Shown here: positions 23,361-34,839 of the stretch, in pieces
Layout: each line of letters begins with the position of its first letter
Position numbering within the stretch: the stretch's first letter is position 1
Origin: Anastrepha obliqua
Lineage: Eukaryota; Arthropoda; Insecta; Diptera; Tephritidae
Length of the DNA stretch: 64,000 nucleotides
Assembly (NCBI RefSeq): GCF_027943255.1
Contig: NC_072893.1
Coordinates: 6,634,001-6,698,000, forward strand
Direction of reading: 5' to 3'
The notes under the pieces: model-generated
Told to the model about the DNA's origin: nothing
Database searches by the model: none
What the model saw: only the letters and a program-made list of their open reading frames with translations
Made by a program: the position numbers and the translations under genes

Positions 23361-23770
23361 TAGTGTAGGAGATAGCGGCAAATATTTAGGTATAATTATC
23401 GACAAGGAACTAAATGAGATCATGAACGTAGAGGATAGGGTTAAAATAGCTACGGAAGCTCTATTTTCAACCCTTAGCAGGCAGGTGGGGTCTTTCTCCG
23501 AGGAACACTCACTGATACCGTTATCAGAACCATCCTCCTTTAAGGTATTATAGACTGGTGGACGGCTTTCGACAAGATTACACATAGAAACAGGCTTCAG
23601 AAAGTTCAGCGTAAGGCGCTTATATGTATCAGTGGCGCTCTTAAAAACACACTGGTGCTTTGAGTACTCTTTTATTCATACATCCCCTAGACTTGGTTTG
23701 GAAATAGAATGCAGGTAACACTGCTGCTCGGCCATATCACTTGGGCGCAAATCTTTCAAGTTCGGTTTAT
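23361..23770 (+). pseudogene. I-like LINE RT C-terminus, relic
   Basis: Plus-strand frames read KYLGIIIDKELN...MNVEDRVKIATEALF, then after a frame change WWTAFDKITHRNRLQKVQRKA and LICISGALKNT. The pattern YLG..LD..L.W......+..KA..AL and then WW.AL.K...+..L.KVQR.A...I.GA+.TT.T is the RT C-terminus of RNase H-bearing I-like LINEs. The same phrase is seen in reverse at 30811-31008. The expected RNase H domain does not follow. The copy is cut by the T-rich array that begins near 23771. Confidence 0.75.
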
Positions 23771-25665
23771 TTTATAATTTTTTATTTTTTTTATTACTCG
23801 TACATATATAGGAAAAAATGCATTTAGAAGGGGAAACAATTACATTTAAAAAAAAAATTTAAAACAACTTTTTTGATTACTTTTAAAGCACAAGCCCCTC
23901 AGATTATTTTCATATATTTTTTTTAATAATGAAATTACATTTTTTTGTTAAAATTTATTGGAAAAATCATTACTGGTCATTGTTTGAAAAACCCGCCTCC
24001 TTAAATTGTTTTTTCTTCGTTTAAATAATAAAAAAATTATACATATATACATTTTATTTGGAAAAAAAAGATTTTGGTTATTTTCGAAAAACATGTCACT
24101 TCACATTCTTTTCTCATTGTTTTAAAAATAAAGCTATTATATTTTTTGTTAAAATTTTTGAAAAAAAAAACTATTTTGACCTTTCTTGAAAAACACGCAT
24201 CCCTAAGAATTTTTTTCTTATTTTCTTGATAATAAAACACTATTAAAATTTTTTGGAAAAATTTGAAAAAATTGGAAATTTTTGAAAAAAAAAAACACAT
24301 GACAGTTTTTATTTTACTTGTTTAATAATAAAACAATTTTAATTTTATGTTAAAACTTTTTGGAAACAGAAATTTTTAGCCTATCTTTAAAAACACGTTT
24401 TTTTTTAAATTTTTGTTTTTTTACTTTTTTTAATAAGAAAATAATTTTATTTTGTTTGTTAAAATTTGTTGGCCGTTTTACTTTTTAATAATAAAATAAA
24501 TGTGTTTGGAAAATAAATAATTTTGGTTATTTTTGAAAAACACTATTAAGATTTTGCGTTCTTTTTTGTTTTAATGATTATAAAATTTTATTTTTTTTGT
24601 TAAAATTTTTTGGAAAAAAATGTTTTGGCCTTTTTTGAAAAACACTTTTTTTTAAGATTTTTGTTTTTTTACTTTTTTTTTAATAATAAAATAATTTAAT
24701 TTTTTATTAAACTTTTGTTTTCTAATTTTTTGAATGATAAAACAATAATATTTTTGTGTAAAAAGTTTTTTCCAAAAAAATTTGTTGACCTTTCTTGAAA
24801 AACACGCTTTTTAAGATTTTTGTGTTTGTTTTACTTTTTTTGGCATTTCTTGAAAAACACGTTTTTTTAAGTTTTTTTTAATTTTTTTAATAATAAAATA
24901 ATTTTATTTTTTTGGTAAAGTTTTTTTGAAAAAAAAAGTTTTGGTGATTTAAAAAAACACCTTTTCGAATTTTTTTTTTTTTTTTAATTAAATATAAAAT
25001 GCATAAAATAATTCATTGTTTTGTTAAGATTTACAAACAAAAAATTTCGTAATTTTCTGAAGAACAACACTTTTCGGATTTTTTTCTTATTTAATTTTTT
25101 ATAATAAAACAATTACAATATATTATCTTGTAAAAATTTTTGGACACAAAACATTTTTGGTAATTTACAAAAAAAAGTATTGTTTTTTGTTTTTTAATGT
25201 ATATATAATAATAATAATTATATTTTTTTGTTAAAATTTCTTGGAAAAGAAAAACAGTTTTCTACTTTTTGAAAAGCATGCTTTAGTGGGCATGTTCCTT
25301 TTGTTTTTAGTAATAAAAGAATTCTATTTTTAGTCAACATTTTTGGGAAGAAAAATAATTTGTGATAATTTTTGGAAAACGCCCCTTTCATTTTTTTCTT
25401 ATTTTTTTTTAATAACAAAACAGTTAAATTGTTTTGCTAAAATATTTTGGAAAAAAACATTTTTTGGAAAACATGTTTTGGAAAAAAACATTTTTGGTTA
25501 TTTTTGACAAACCCGACCCCCAGATTTATTTCTTTTTAATTATTTTTAATAATAAAATAATTAATTTTTTTCTGTTAAAATATTTCGAAATAAAACATTT
25601 TTGGTCATGCAAAACAAAATGGATTTTTTGTATCTCAGTTTTTTTAATAATAGCATAGATTTTGC
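23771..25665. repeat. T-rich tandem array, period near 105 bp
   Basis: A diverged unit repeats about 15 times: an A/T run with ttgttaaaattttttggaaa, then a ttttggtcatttttgaaaaac phrase and a short GC-containing island (acacgc, acccgcc or acatgtc), then aagatttttttctta and taataataaaataat. The GC islands fall near 23985, 24085, 24190, 24390, 24535, 24640, 24798, 24853, 24954, 25062, 25270, 25375 and 25510. The usual spacing is 95-110 bp with some doubling. Open frames in it are low-complexity artefacts of the A/T runs. Confidence 0.75.
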
Positions 25666-27637
25666 CTAGTAGTACTTGCAAATTTCACAATCGGACTCCC
25701 ATAACTTTTTGAGTTGTATTCAAATATGAATACGCACAGCGAATCAGTGAAAATACCGCTTTTTCTCATTATTCGACTATACGCAACTCTACAAATAAAC
25801 CAATTCCGATAAAAATTGACGACAGTGTCCAAAGTATGTACTTGGATCACTTGACATGGCATTGCGCACACCAAACTCAGTCAACAGTAGGGTGAAGACT
25901 TCTTCAAGGTACACAACCGCCTGGCGCTGCATATCGCCATCTGCGAACCCTTAAATGTAATACGCCGGAGTGGCTTTCGCCACACCACGAAAAATTCATA
26001 CTTTCTTACCACTTTGAAACGAAAAGATGCTCAGATAAACTTTTAGTATTTTATACAGTCGATTTTCCCAAGTAAATTTCATGCAGCAGCTACATAAAGT
26101 CGTGCCGCCTTCACACTCGCATTTGCACTCGCTACGCTATCAGCCTCTCCGATATTCTCACATTCCCGCGCTTTTTTCCCACACGCGTATGCAGAAAAGT
26201 TCGCTTTGTACAGCAGCGAAAGTTAAAAGTGAAGGAACAAATATTTAACTCAGAAACTTCATTACCAACACCGTTCAAGCACTCACGAGAGATGCACACA
26301 AGCATGGATATATACACATAAGTGCATATGTATGTATGTGAATGTCTATATTCCTATATGTAAAAGGTTTATGTGGATAAATGCATTTTCTACTTTTTAA
26401 ACTTTCGTTATTCAATTTGCCACGCGCATAAATTACGAAAAAACAGATAATTGCGTAGTGACACTAAAGCGTATGGCAATAACGCTTAACTTTTTTACGA
26501 TAACAAATTCATAAATATTAATTCACTTTTCTGACAAATTGCCAGCAATTTTGATTACAAACCAGCCCATTTGTAATGATTACACAAGCGGCCACATAAG
26601 GCAGGAGACACTTGCTAATATGTAAGTACAGCTGTAAGTTTCTATGTGTGCACATATGTTTGTGCATAATCACATAATTTAATTGAAATTCTACCACAAA
26701 TAAGCAGGTATTGTTGATGTACGAGCCAGCCACCGCAGAGCGGCCACCAAATTAACATATCTATGTTCGCCTAATGTGGCAATTTGAATATAAACACACG
26801 GGGGGTTTGTTTAATGTAATACGGTAAATTTACCAAACATTTATACTTGCGCCTGTAGTGGTGACTACTTCACTCAAGCAACTAATTCATATTCAACTGC
26901 ATAGGGGGCACATGAGTAGGTGGTAGAAGGCAGCCACAAATTCGCATTTAATCAGATTATTATGTACATGGCCTAGCATTCATACTCGTCAGCAGTAGAT
27001 AAAAAATACACCAATAAACGTACACAGCCCCTTCGGCCAGCTTTCAAGCAAAAAAATAAAAATTAAAAAATAAACTATCAGCGCTTTTTCAACTTCAATT
27101 TGTTAGTTAGGGAAAGTTTTGCGTCAAGGGGTGTCCAGTGAGTAGTAAAAAACTAGATAAGCATGCGGAACTACCTTCATGCTTCCATTAATCAAACCCA
27201 GCATACCAGTTGAGTTGGAGGGTAGTACGCCATAATTTGCAGAATTCTAAGCACCCTTGTAAGCAGTAGCTTTTTAAGTACTCGCAAAGGTTGAGCGCAT
27301 CCACAAACGATTTCTTGCATATTCAAGCGATTTAGAGTGCACGTAAAGTTGCTGAATCGCGCTGAATAAATTAAGAGGTGCGCTGAATTGAGCTGAATTA
27401 CCCTAAATAGGGTTAAATCTTGTTAAACTAAGCTAAATCGTTTATAAATATTTATCAGATATTATTCTCACTGCCAAGTTTGAATGAAGTAAGTGCATAT
27501 GTGCTTCACATTGAGCCACAATATACGCTGAATAAAGTATTGGGTGCGCTGAATTGAGCTGAATGTGGTTAAATTCTAATCCTAAGCCTTTCTTTGCAGT
27601 TACCAGATCATTGCAGTGTCTTCTAGAACAGATAAAC
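25666..27637. other. No gene recognised, 2 kb
   Basis: Less repetitive sequence. It contains gtgcatatgtatgtatgtg (about 26323). No known exon, RNA gene or transposon end was found. Confidence 0.45.
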
Positions 27638-27693
27638 AAGGTGGCGCAAAATTAATCATCAATTTTTTTTCAATAACTTTTTTACTAAATAAA
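27638..27693 (-). mobile_element. MITE-like end fragment (right-end type)
   Basis: aaggtggcgcaaaattaatc, followed by an atc-aattt...aataacttttt..actaaataaa stretch, matches the start of the satellite monomer at 61751 and the reverse of the end at 48877. It is cut after about 55 bp by the relic element starting at 27694. Confidence 0.65.
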
Positions 27694-28200
27694 GGGTATT
27701 TCAAAAGTGAAGTCTACATGTCAGTAATGATAATTCTTAGACGGCAGCTTTTTTATGTAATTTTTGACATTTGTCAAGTACTAAAGATATATGCACAATT
27801 TTGCACGATAGAACAACGCGTTACAATCATTGAGCCTTTCTAAAAACCACAAAAATCGCGTAGAAACAAACAAAATCAGACAAATGGTCGATCTTTAAGA
27901 ACAACATATGGCAAAATTTGTCATTTTTTGGTGGAAATAATCGTTCGAATGAGTCGACAGTTCAAAAGTTGATGAAAAAATTTCAAGGAGCTGATTCTAT
28001 CGAGGATAGGAAAAAGACTGGCAGATTAAAAATTGGATGCTGATACTATTCTGTTGAGAATATTGCTGCTGTAGCGTTGTTGTAGTGTTGCTGAACAACC
28101 TTCAACTTCTATCTCCCGACCTTCCCAACAATTAGGCAATCATGAATCGACTGTTTGGCGTATTTTACCTGTAGATGTGCTCAGGGTGGACATTTAAATA
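27694..28200 (+). pseudogene. IS630-Tc1-mariner relic, N-terminal half
   Basis: The left end aaagggtatttcaaaagtga resembles the GGGTTTTCC ends at 32618. The following leader also matches that element's leader in outline (gacatttgtcaagta against gatatttgccaagta). Reading frames give TIEQRVTIIE, then NRSNESTVQKLMKKF, GADSIEDRKKTGR and NIAAV, and finally QLGNHESTVWRIL. These are the N-terminal DNA-binding parts of a DD41D-type transposase with stops and indels. The catalytic domain and the right end are missing. Confidence 0.7.
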
Positions 28201-28827
28201 ATATCATTTTTCAATTATAATTATTAAGCTGTCTCGGTAGGCTAGCGCAAGTGCACAGCCTGCCATCCCAGAGGCAGTTTCCAAATGTACATACTTTCCC
28301 TGTTTCTAAAATAAATAAAAAATAAAAAAAAAAATCCTCCAATTTCATTCCTCAACCCCAAAAACTTATCTTTTCCATTCTTACTCCTGCAACAATAGTT
28401 TGCGCATTATTTGCTTTGTTGCTGTTAAAACAAGCAAAACAACACACAATTACACATTGCATCAGTGGTGCCAGCACCGACCGCGGTCATAGTGCAGACA
28501 CACTAAATTCAGCAAAGTCCTCAATCATCTGTGCGATCCTTCTACCAGAAAAATGTGAAACACAGATGGCGCTCCAAGCAGTAAGAAGGTGTTGTTCCTA
28601 AGCAACGACAGGTGGGCACTCCCACAATTTAGGACTGGTAGCGACAGACTAATCACCTACCCTGCTAGAAATCAAAATAGATTACGAAACCAACGCAAGA
28701 CTGAGTTTGTAAAGGCCCTATGCTCCCGAGAGAAGTGAACAAGGAAACAAATTTTTAAGAGCCGTATTTTTAATAGAAATAGTAAAACCTGAAGGAATCT
28801 CAATTTTTACATAATTTATTTTAAAAC
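28201..28827. other. A-tailed segment, then nothing recognised
   Basis: From about 28230 to 28335 a moderately GC-rich block (ctgtctcggtaggctagcgc) ends in an A-rich tail (aataaataaaaaataaaaaa). That is the look of a retroposed 3' end, but I find no A box, B box or protein, so it remains unassigned. The remainder holds nothing recognised. Confidence 0.3.
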
Positions 28828-29047
28828 ACCATCTAGGCGCGTCCTTCGAATAAGAGTATATCAAACAAAAACAAAAACGATTTTGAATGATCCGAATCTT
28901 TAACATTGACGGTCCTCTGTTTATCTGCTCGCATACTGGAGCTGTCTAGTGCACAAGTGTCAAATATGATGGATGGATGCTTGCCGCCATATGCAAAATT
29001 TATAAATCTTCCGATAGGTTGATTAATTTTGTCCCACAGGTGCATCT
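28828..29047 (-). mobile_element. MITE-like element, left end to near right end
   Basis: In reverse complement it starts cacctgtgggacaaaattaa, then tcaacctatcggaagattta, and runs through a middle that includes atatttgacacttgtg and cagctccagtatgcgagcag, to ggatcattcaaaatcg. The left end matches 52540 (cctatcgcaagatttataat). The middle matches 48690-48800 (atatctgacacttgtg, cagctgcagtatataagcag). It is a non-autonomous member of the family whose other end forms the satellite at 61751. The extreme right end is degraded. Confidence 0.7.
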
Positions 29048-29785
29048 TAAGCTCTGAACTCAATGACGTGTAATTATTAGTTGGCGCAGCTAATCCACAA
29101 CATTTGTGTGGGGGAGCATAGAGACATACCTAAGCACAGAAACACCCATCAAACAAGGTACGACAAATAAGATCCTTTCTGGAATTTTTTTTTATAATCT
29201 GACAATGTCATAACGTCACTTAAGATTTACATTTTTATCACGTTGAGGAAGGCATGAAATTTATTAAAATTTCTACCGAACGAATGCTCGACATTTTTTA
29301 TATGGAAGAAAAAACCTAAGAAAAATCTTCTACAATAAAGTTGTCAAAAATCAACTTGATTTTTCAGCGACTTCATACTTGCATTTCTTCGACCAAAATT
29401 TTGTTAATAAATTTCAATGGGCTACAACCCTACATATTCCAAAGACTTTGATTAAAAAGTTCGGAACTTGAATTTATATGGGTTTTGGGACACAAATAAA
29501 TTTTCAAAACTTGTCAATGAGCGCCTTTGCTATAGTCTTTCGGTCAGACATTGGATTTGTAGTGTCGTCAAACCCAAACTGGGCCTCGAATGCATCAAAA
29601 ACTTAAGGTTATCAAATTTTTAAAGCATAGTCACCTTATGGTCTGCTTTTATATACAGGGAAGTAACATTTCGGCTCTCAATCTAGTTCGGCAAACAGTT
29701 CTATTATTATCTACTTTTGAACAATATGCACAATTATCAAATCATTACTTTTTAAGAAGGTTTTTTTAATTTCAGTTTCTCCAGT
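29048..29785. other. No gene recognised
   Basis: Unassigned sequence. About 29524-29570 (gcctttgctatagtctttcgg) has a related segment at about 30570-30617 inside the LINE relic, suggesting a local duplication. Confidence 0.35.
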
Positions 29786-31300
29786 GAAATAGTTTGTAAA
29801 TTTCCCAGGTCTTTAAAGTCTTAATCGCCAAGATATTTCCCACGGCTTCTTTGAAGTGCAGGACGTCCACACCGGAGTTGTTGTACCGACTAAATTTTTT
29901 CTTCATCCCCAAAGCTCCTGCAGAAGTCATTGTAAGGTATACCAATTCTACTGGACGCTGCTAGTTGATCTGTAGAATCCAAGCAGCCATTTTGTCCACT
30001 TAAGATTTAGTTTTGGCTAGAGCGCTTTGGAAACCCTGTAGTTAGTAGTTCCGTTTTTACGCTCAACTCAAACGTAGTGCACAGTTCGTTTAGAGAAATG
30101 CTTATGCCCTCTACCACTTGCAGAAGCTCCAGCTCAGATCCCTTTCTTGCGCATCCATTCGCTTGTTCATTTCCTTCCACTCCAGAGGGGCCGCAGGCCC
30201 AACAAAGTGTGGTATTGTGTTGTTGGATAAGCGAAAGCGACCTCCTGTATTCTTAAACACATCTTGAATTGATGCGCGTTGAGGCCAGTGCCTTGATCGC
30301 TGCTTGACTATCAACAAAAATGGTAAGGTTTACCGCAGGTAAATTTTTGCTGCTTTTTCTACAGCGTAGATCTCGGCCTGGAGGACGCTACACTTGTCTG
30401 GGAGTCAAAAGAAACAGTTTAGGAATAATTGTTCAGAGTAAACTTCCGATCCAGTGCCATTGTCAATCGTCAGTATAAATATGGTGACCACTATCAGCTG
30501 ATATGACTCTGGTCTGTCAATCCTTTCTGTCGGGCATTCGTATTTAGTCTTTGTGCAGATCCAGCTTGCCTTTGCTATAGTATTTCCGTCAGACTTTCTA
30601 TTTATAGTATCGCCTTTGTGCAGATCTAGCGTGTCATTAGTCTGTTTTCGATGCGTCTTGCAAGTGTTCCACAGATAGTAGAACTGCTGCTTTAAACCTG
30701 GAAGCAGATTTGGCCGCTATCCCTTTAACATATATATGAATGGGTGGAATATGTAGGATCACTTCCAGCGCCGCCTGAGACGTCGATCAGAGCACACTTG
30801 ATATTCCTACTTAAGCTATTCGTTGGACTTTTATGAGATTATTTAGATAGGATTGTGTCTGCATCGCTTTCAACCACACGAAAGTTCCATAAGTCAAAAT
30901 GGGTCTGATGATCGTATTGTATGTCCAGTAGTTTAAGTAAAGTTTCAGTCTCCATTTATTGCCACATGTCTTCCTACACATAAAGAGGGCATTACAAGCT
31001 TTCTTCATCCTTTCCTCTGTGTGCTGTTTTCAATAAAGCTTTGAGTCCAGTAATATGCCAAGATACGTAACTTCGTTCGATAGGGTTAGTGTTACTCCAT
31101 ATATGGACGGCAAATGCAAATGAAAATTCGGTTTCTTCTAGTGAACAGATCTAGTTGGGTCTTGGCTGGGTTAACCATAAGACCGTATGAGGTCGTCCAC
31201 TTAGAGAGTTTCCTCAACATAAGCTCGTGATCCTTTTCTTGCTTATGATCATTTAAGACTAGGCTCCACAGTAACAGCGAGTTATTCCCCCTGTGGTAAC
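29786..31300 (-). pseudogene. I-like LINE ORF2: RT end, RNase H and knuckle
   Basis: This is the longest LINE relic in the window. From 31300 downward it reads LSKWTTSYGLMVNPAKTQLD, VTYLGILLDSKLY, ERMKKACNALFMCRKTCGNKW, then NTIIRPILTYGTFVWLKAMQ and LIKVQRIA (RT thumb). After a degraded linker come LTIFVDSQAAIKALASTR and a GPSGVEGNEQANGCARKGSE stretch, which are RNase H motifs. It finishes with IPYNDFCRS and LRCGRPALQRSR (knuckle, with C changed to R) and a tail of LGD and DLGNLQ type. Stops and frameshifts are frequent. RT motifs with the catalytic aspartates lie upstream and are missing. It lies alone on the minus strand with no surviving 5' half. Confidence 0.8.
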
Positions 31301-32615
31301 TGTTTTTTCTATACTAGTGATACCTAAGTTCGAAGTGCTTACTCTGTTAGACAGCACATTGCCTATCCATCGAATAGTCTTTTCGATTGCAGCTACATTG
31401 TAGCTAAACTCATTTAAATTTTCTACATTCATACACTTTTTAGTGCGTTATAAGCTGGTTTTATATGATGACTGCCATTCATCTCTTTCTCTTAAGTTTC
31501 CATAAAATGCCTTTTACAACGTTGCAAAGTATAATCTTAGCTTACCACCCACTTGCGCTACTCTCCTTTCACTACCACTCGCCCGCGTCCTTCCGCATTT
31601 CAACTTCTGCCAGGCGCTTATCTTAACACGTTTCCGCATTAAATGACGCACACTGTTGCGTACCAAGAAGAAGTAGCTGCGACATTTGCAATGACAAGCA
31701 ATATTGCGACAATTTACTACCACTATAACTACTTGCAACAGAACGTAGCAAGCCCGCGCAGCGCGGCACCACATCCTGCCACGGACATCTGGTTATGCAC
31801 AACAATATGATGACGTCTGCTCGGACACAATGTTGCATGAATTAATAGCGCGAGCAAAATTGTTATGAAACTGTGTTGCATACATCATTTTTATGCACCG
31901 TTATATGGCATTCATTTGAAACGCGTTGAGGACGCGCAAAAATTAATGGAAAATTTTGCATTTATTGGCCATTGCAGTGGTAAACGGCATTTAAAGCGTT
32001 TAAGTTATACGGCTGCGGTTTTTATGTGGCACCCATAGTGTATGCCACATAGTAGAATAAACACACGCACACACATACAATGAACACACAGTATAAGTCC
32101 CACTAACTTAGTTGTGCGCACTTACCCGCTGTGGATGTGTGCAAAACGCGCCATTGGAATGCAATATGAGCTCTGTGTGCTCTTTAAATGCTGCAATTAG
32201 GTGTTTGTGGCACGTAATGCACGTGCTTAAATGCATGCGTATGACACACAGTTATAAAGTGCACAAACAACGCTTGTGGCGAATATTTGGCTTGATATAC
32301 TGACACAAGCGAAAGGAGGCTAAAAAAGAATAAATAAAAAATGTTTCTTTTTCACAATTTCTCAATTTCCTGTTTAAGAGAGTTCTCACACACGAGGAAT
32401 AAGGAATATTTTTCCAGAAGGCATCATAAAGTTATTGTCAATATTTTCCATAGAATTGTTGATTTTAAAAGCCAATCATAGAAATCTTTAAGGATAAGAG
32501 GGAATGAAGAATGCTGGTGGGTCGAAGTTCCGCCAGCCACAGACTCAGGCAGACAATCGGCCGAAATCCTTACTGAATATCGCAGAATTTTAAACGAGAT
32601 GAGCCGGTATTATAG
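31301..32615. other. No gene recognised, 1.3 kb
   Basis: Unique-looking host non-coding DNA with a CA-rich stretch near 32061-32080. Short frames on both strands lack motifs. Confidence 0.45.
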
Positions 32616-32668
32616 TAAAGGGTTTTCCAATAACCGGTGTTATTTTGAATAGCCCGCTATTTCGGTAG

Positions 32669-33900
32669 ATGTCATTTTTGAAGCTGTCATTTTTTGATAT
32701 TTGCCAAGTAGAAAGTACGCCATTAATAAAAAGCGACCAATACACGCTTCAACAACGAATTGAAATTATTAAAATTCATGATAAAAATTATGAAAATCTG
32801 GCAGAGACGATTAGTAAAACTCGAACACTTTTGGGTCACCGGGAAGCACCTTGTCGGACCGCAATACAGAAATGGGTGAAAAAATTCGAGCTGTGAAGAT
32901 GTGAAGAATAAAACCCGTGCACGTCGCTCAAGAACAGCCGAAAATATTGCTGTTGTAGCCGAAAGTGTTGAAGAAAACCCAGGTTTGTGCTTTCCTCGTC
33001 ATTCTTTGGAATTAGGCATTCCACAAACGTCATTACACCGTATTTTGCATAAGGATTTGGGTCTTAAGGCCAGTCAACACAAGAACTCAAGCCGGCCGAT
33101 CATTAACAACGTCGTGTCTTTGCTGATTGGGTCGTTGAAATGCATGAAAATGATCCAGAATTCCATTGAAAAATCATCTCGAGTGATGAGGCCCATTTCC
33201 ACCTCGGTGGCTTCAGCAACAAGCAAAATTGTCGGATCTGGGGCTCAGAAAATCCAAGAGTTATTGTTGGAAAGCCTCTCTATCCTCAACGTGTGACTGT
33301 TTGGTGCGGTTTATGGTTCGGCGGAGTCATTGGCCCTTAGGTTAGGTTAGGTTGGTATGGTTTGCCAAGGAATGAGCACACTTGGACGAAGAAAAGGATT
33401 CGCCCTTTGTTATATCATTATGAAGGAAATGAGGTGAAAGGGAAAAGACCGATTGGATGCAGGGCGAGGGCGGGGAGAGGTGGTGCTGGGATGGTCAAGA
33501 GCGTGTGGATTACGAACGATGACTATGCGGTGTTTGCGTCAACCGCTTTACGCTGCTGATGAAATTCATCAGATTTTTAATGTCAGTGCCGGCGTAGCAA
33601 AGAAGTAAAAGCCAAGATGCCTGGATCTTAACCCCGCTAGAGCAGGGTAGCTAAGGAAAAGGTGCTGAGATGGTTCCGCCTTATCCTTCATACATCCAAC
33701 GCAAAAACTCGAGGTGATTCCAAAGTCTCTCATTGGACCTTACTTTTTCGAAAATTAAGCTGGAGCAATAGTTTCGGTGAATGGATTGCGCTATTGAGAG
33801 ATAGTTAACGATTTTTTATAGTCGGATGGTATTGATCTGGGCAGCGTTTATTTTCAACAAGACGGCGCTACGTTCCACACAAGCAAGGAAACCATTTATC
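32669..33900 (+). pseudogene. Transposase relic of the DD41D-like group
   Basis: Pieces in different frames follow the usual order. The N-terminal HTH is YTLQQRIEIIKIHDKNYENL, then LGHREAPCRTAIQKWVKKFE. The GRP-like linker is RARRSRTAENIAVVAESVEE, then LGIPQTSLHRILHKDLGL. The first-Asp region reads SSDEAHFHLGGFSNKQN-like across a frameshift near 33185. Next comes a TVWCGLWFGGVIGP stretch, interrupted at 33338 by the LINE. After the insertion it reads PYFFEN, VNGLRYREIVND and YFQQDGATFHTSKETI with the second Asp. The third Asp and the C-terminus are deleted before the right inverted repeat. Confidence 0.75.
33338..33732 (-). mobile_element. 5'-truncated I-like LINE inserted in the transposon
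   Basis: The insertion is flanked by cattggccctta (33326-33337) and cattggacctta (33733-33744), a 12-bp target duplication with one difference that lies exactly in the transposase phrase VIGP. On the minus strand it encodes CVGCMKDKAEPSQHLFLS, then ALAGLRSRHLGF, the same knuckle region as at 7226-7990 (shared nucleotides ggaaccatctcagcacctt). It ends in ccaacctaacctaacc on the minus strand, an AACCT-type tail. About 395 bp remain. Confidence 0.75.
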
Positions 33901-34084
33901 AAAATAACACATCTTATTGGAAAACCCTTTATTTGGTTTACGCCTTGACATTGGGGCTCATTGCTAAGCGGACGTATACCACAGACGATGGAATGTTGAC
34001 GTTTTTTCGGATTTACCACGCATCCACATATCGTAACGAAGAAATCTCCACTGACTATATGAATTTGCTGGTTTTCAAAGCCGA

Positions 34085-34385
34085 TGAGTAGCCCGAAAAG
34101 GTACTACTCTTCAACTGCTCAGTGATAGAAGTACCATTGGGATACCTATGGCCACAAGCAAATTAATAATCCAAAACAAGATTATCCAACAGGCCAATAG
34201 GTCATGGAGACATGACGTGAGTAATACTAGGCTAATTTGGCGGATGGGGCCGATCCCGCGCTTCATAGAGCCACAAAATGCTTTCACAAAGAAAAATAGA
34301 TGAGGTTCCCGTGTCGCACCTTGGTACCACAAAGGATGTGCGTTGGTCGTACAGACCGCCTACCACAATAACTTAACCTAACCTA
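34085..34385 (+). mobile_element. Possible LINE 3' end with AACCT tail
   Basis: The segment ends in acttaacctaacctacta, the same type of tail as the reverse-strand LINE at 33338. The preceding sequence has no firm protein match, so this is only a candidate 3' terminal fragment. Confidence 0.3.
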
Positions 34386-34639
34386 CTACGCTGGTTAAAT
34401 CATATCGTACGAATGTGTACAAATCAAGGTGAATCTAATAAAAGTGATATCAGTAGATTAGCTGATTTTTTAATTTTTTTTTTGTTGCTTTCGCAGTGTA
34501 CATTTTGATGCTACCTCAAAATCCCTTCGCACCATCGTCGTGTGTTTCTAACACCAACTGCAATTCGGCTGCTCAACGCAGTTCGAACTTTTCTTTTCTC
34601 ATTAGTTTGCTTTAGCGCACACGCCTTGATACAAATGCT

Positions 34640-34800
34640 CCAGTTTTGAGTGAATACGATGGGAAAACGAAATGGAGGATGTACTTGGCTTCACTAGATA
34701 ATTATAATTGACCCCGATTATGGCGAGGTGCTCATTGTTGAATTCTGCCAAAATCGCATAGGAGCTTATTACGCTAGCAAAGAAGAAAGTTTTAGGAGAA
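34640..34800 (+). mobile_element. RTE/BovB-like LINE 3' end fragment
   Basis: gttgaattctgccaaaatcg and the following agcaaagaagaaag match the 3' end at 14545-14592 (gttgaactcggccaaaatcg, then atcaagaagaagaa). Only the last part of the gene and the short tail remain. Confidence 0.5.
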
Positions 34801-34839
34801 CAAATAAGTTTTAGGGAAGATTGAGTCAGAGAACAGTAT

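Larger units (their letters stand above)
32618..33929 (+). mobile_element. GGGTTTTCC-ended mariner-type element, LINE-interrupted
   Basis: The left end aagggttttccaataaccgg and the reversed right end aagggttttccaataagatg form inverted repeats of 31 bp with three mismatches, both ending in tgttattttga. TA flanks both sides (32616-32617 and 33930-33931). A LINE fragment at 33338-33732 splits it. Without that insertion it is about 0.9 kb, shorter than the usual 1.3 kb, because the end of the transposase gene is deleted. Confidence 0.85.

Noticed and set aside
24037..24300. Phe/Lys-rich frames in the T-rich array
   Set aside because: Low complexity from A and T runs, with no conserved motif.
28230..28335. 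SINE with tRNA-like head
   Set aside because: An A-rich tail is present, but I could not find A and B boxes with the right spacing.
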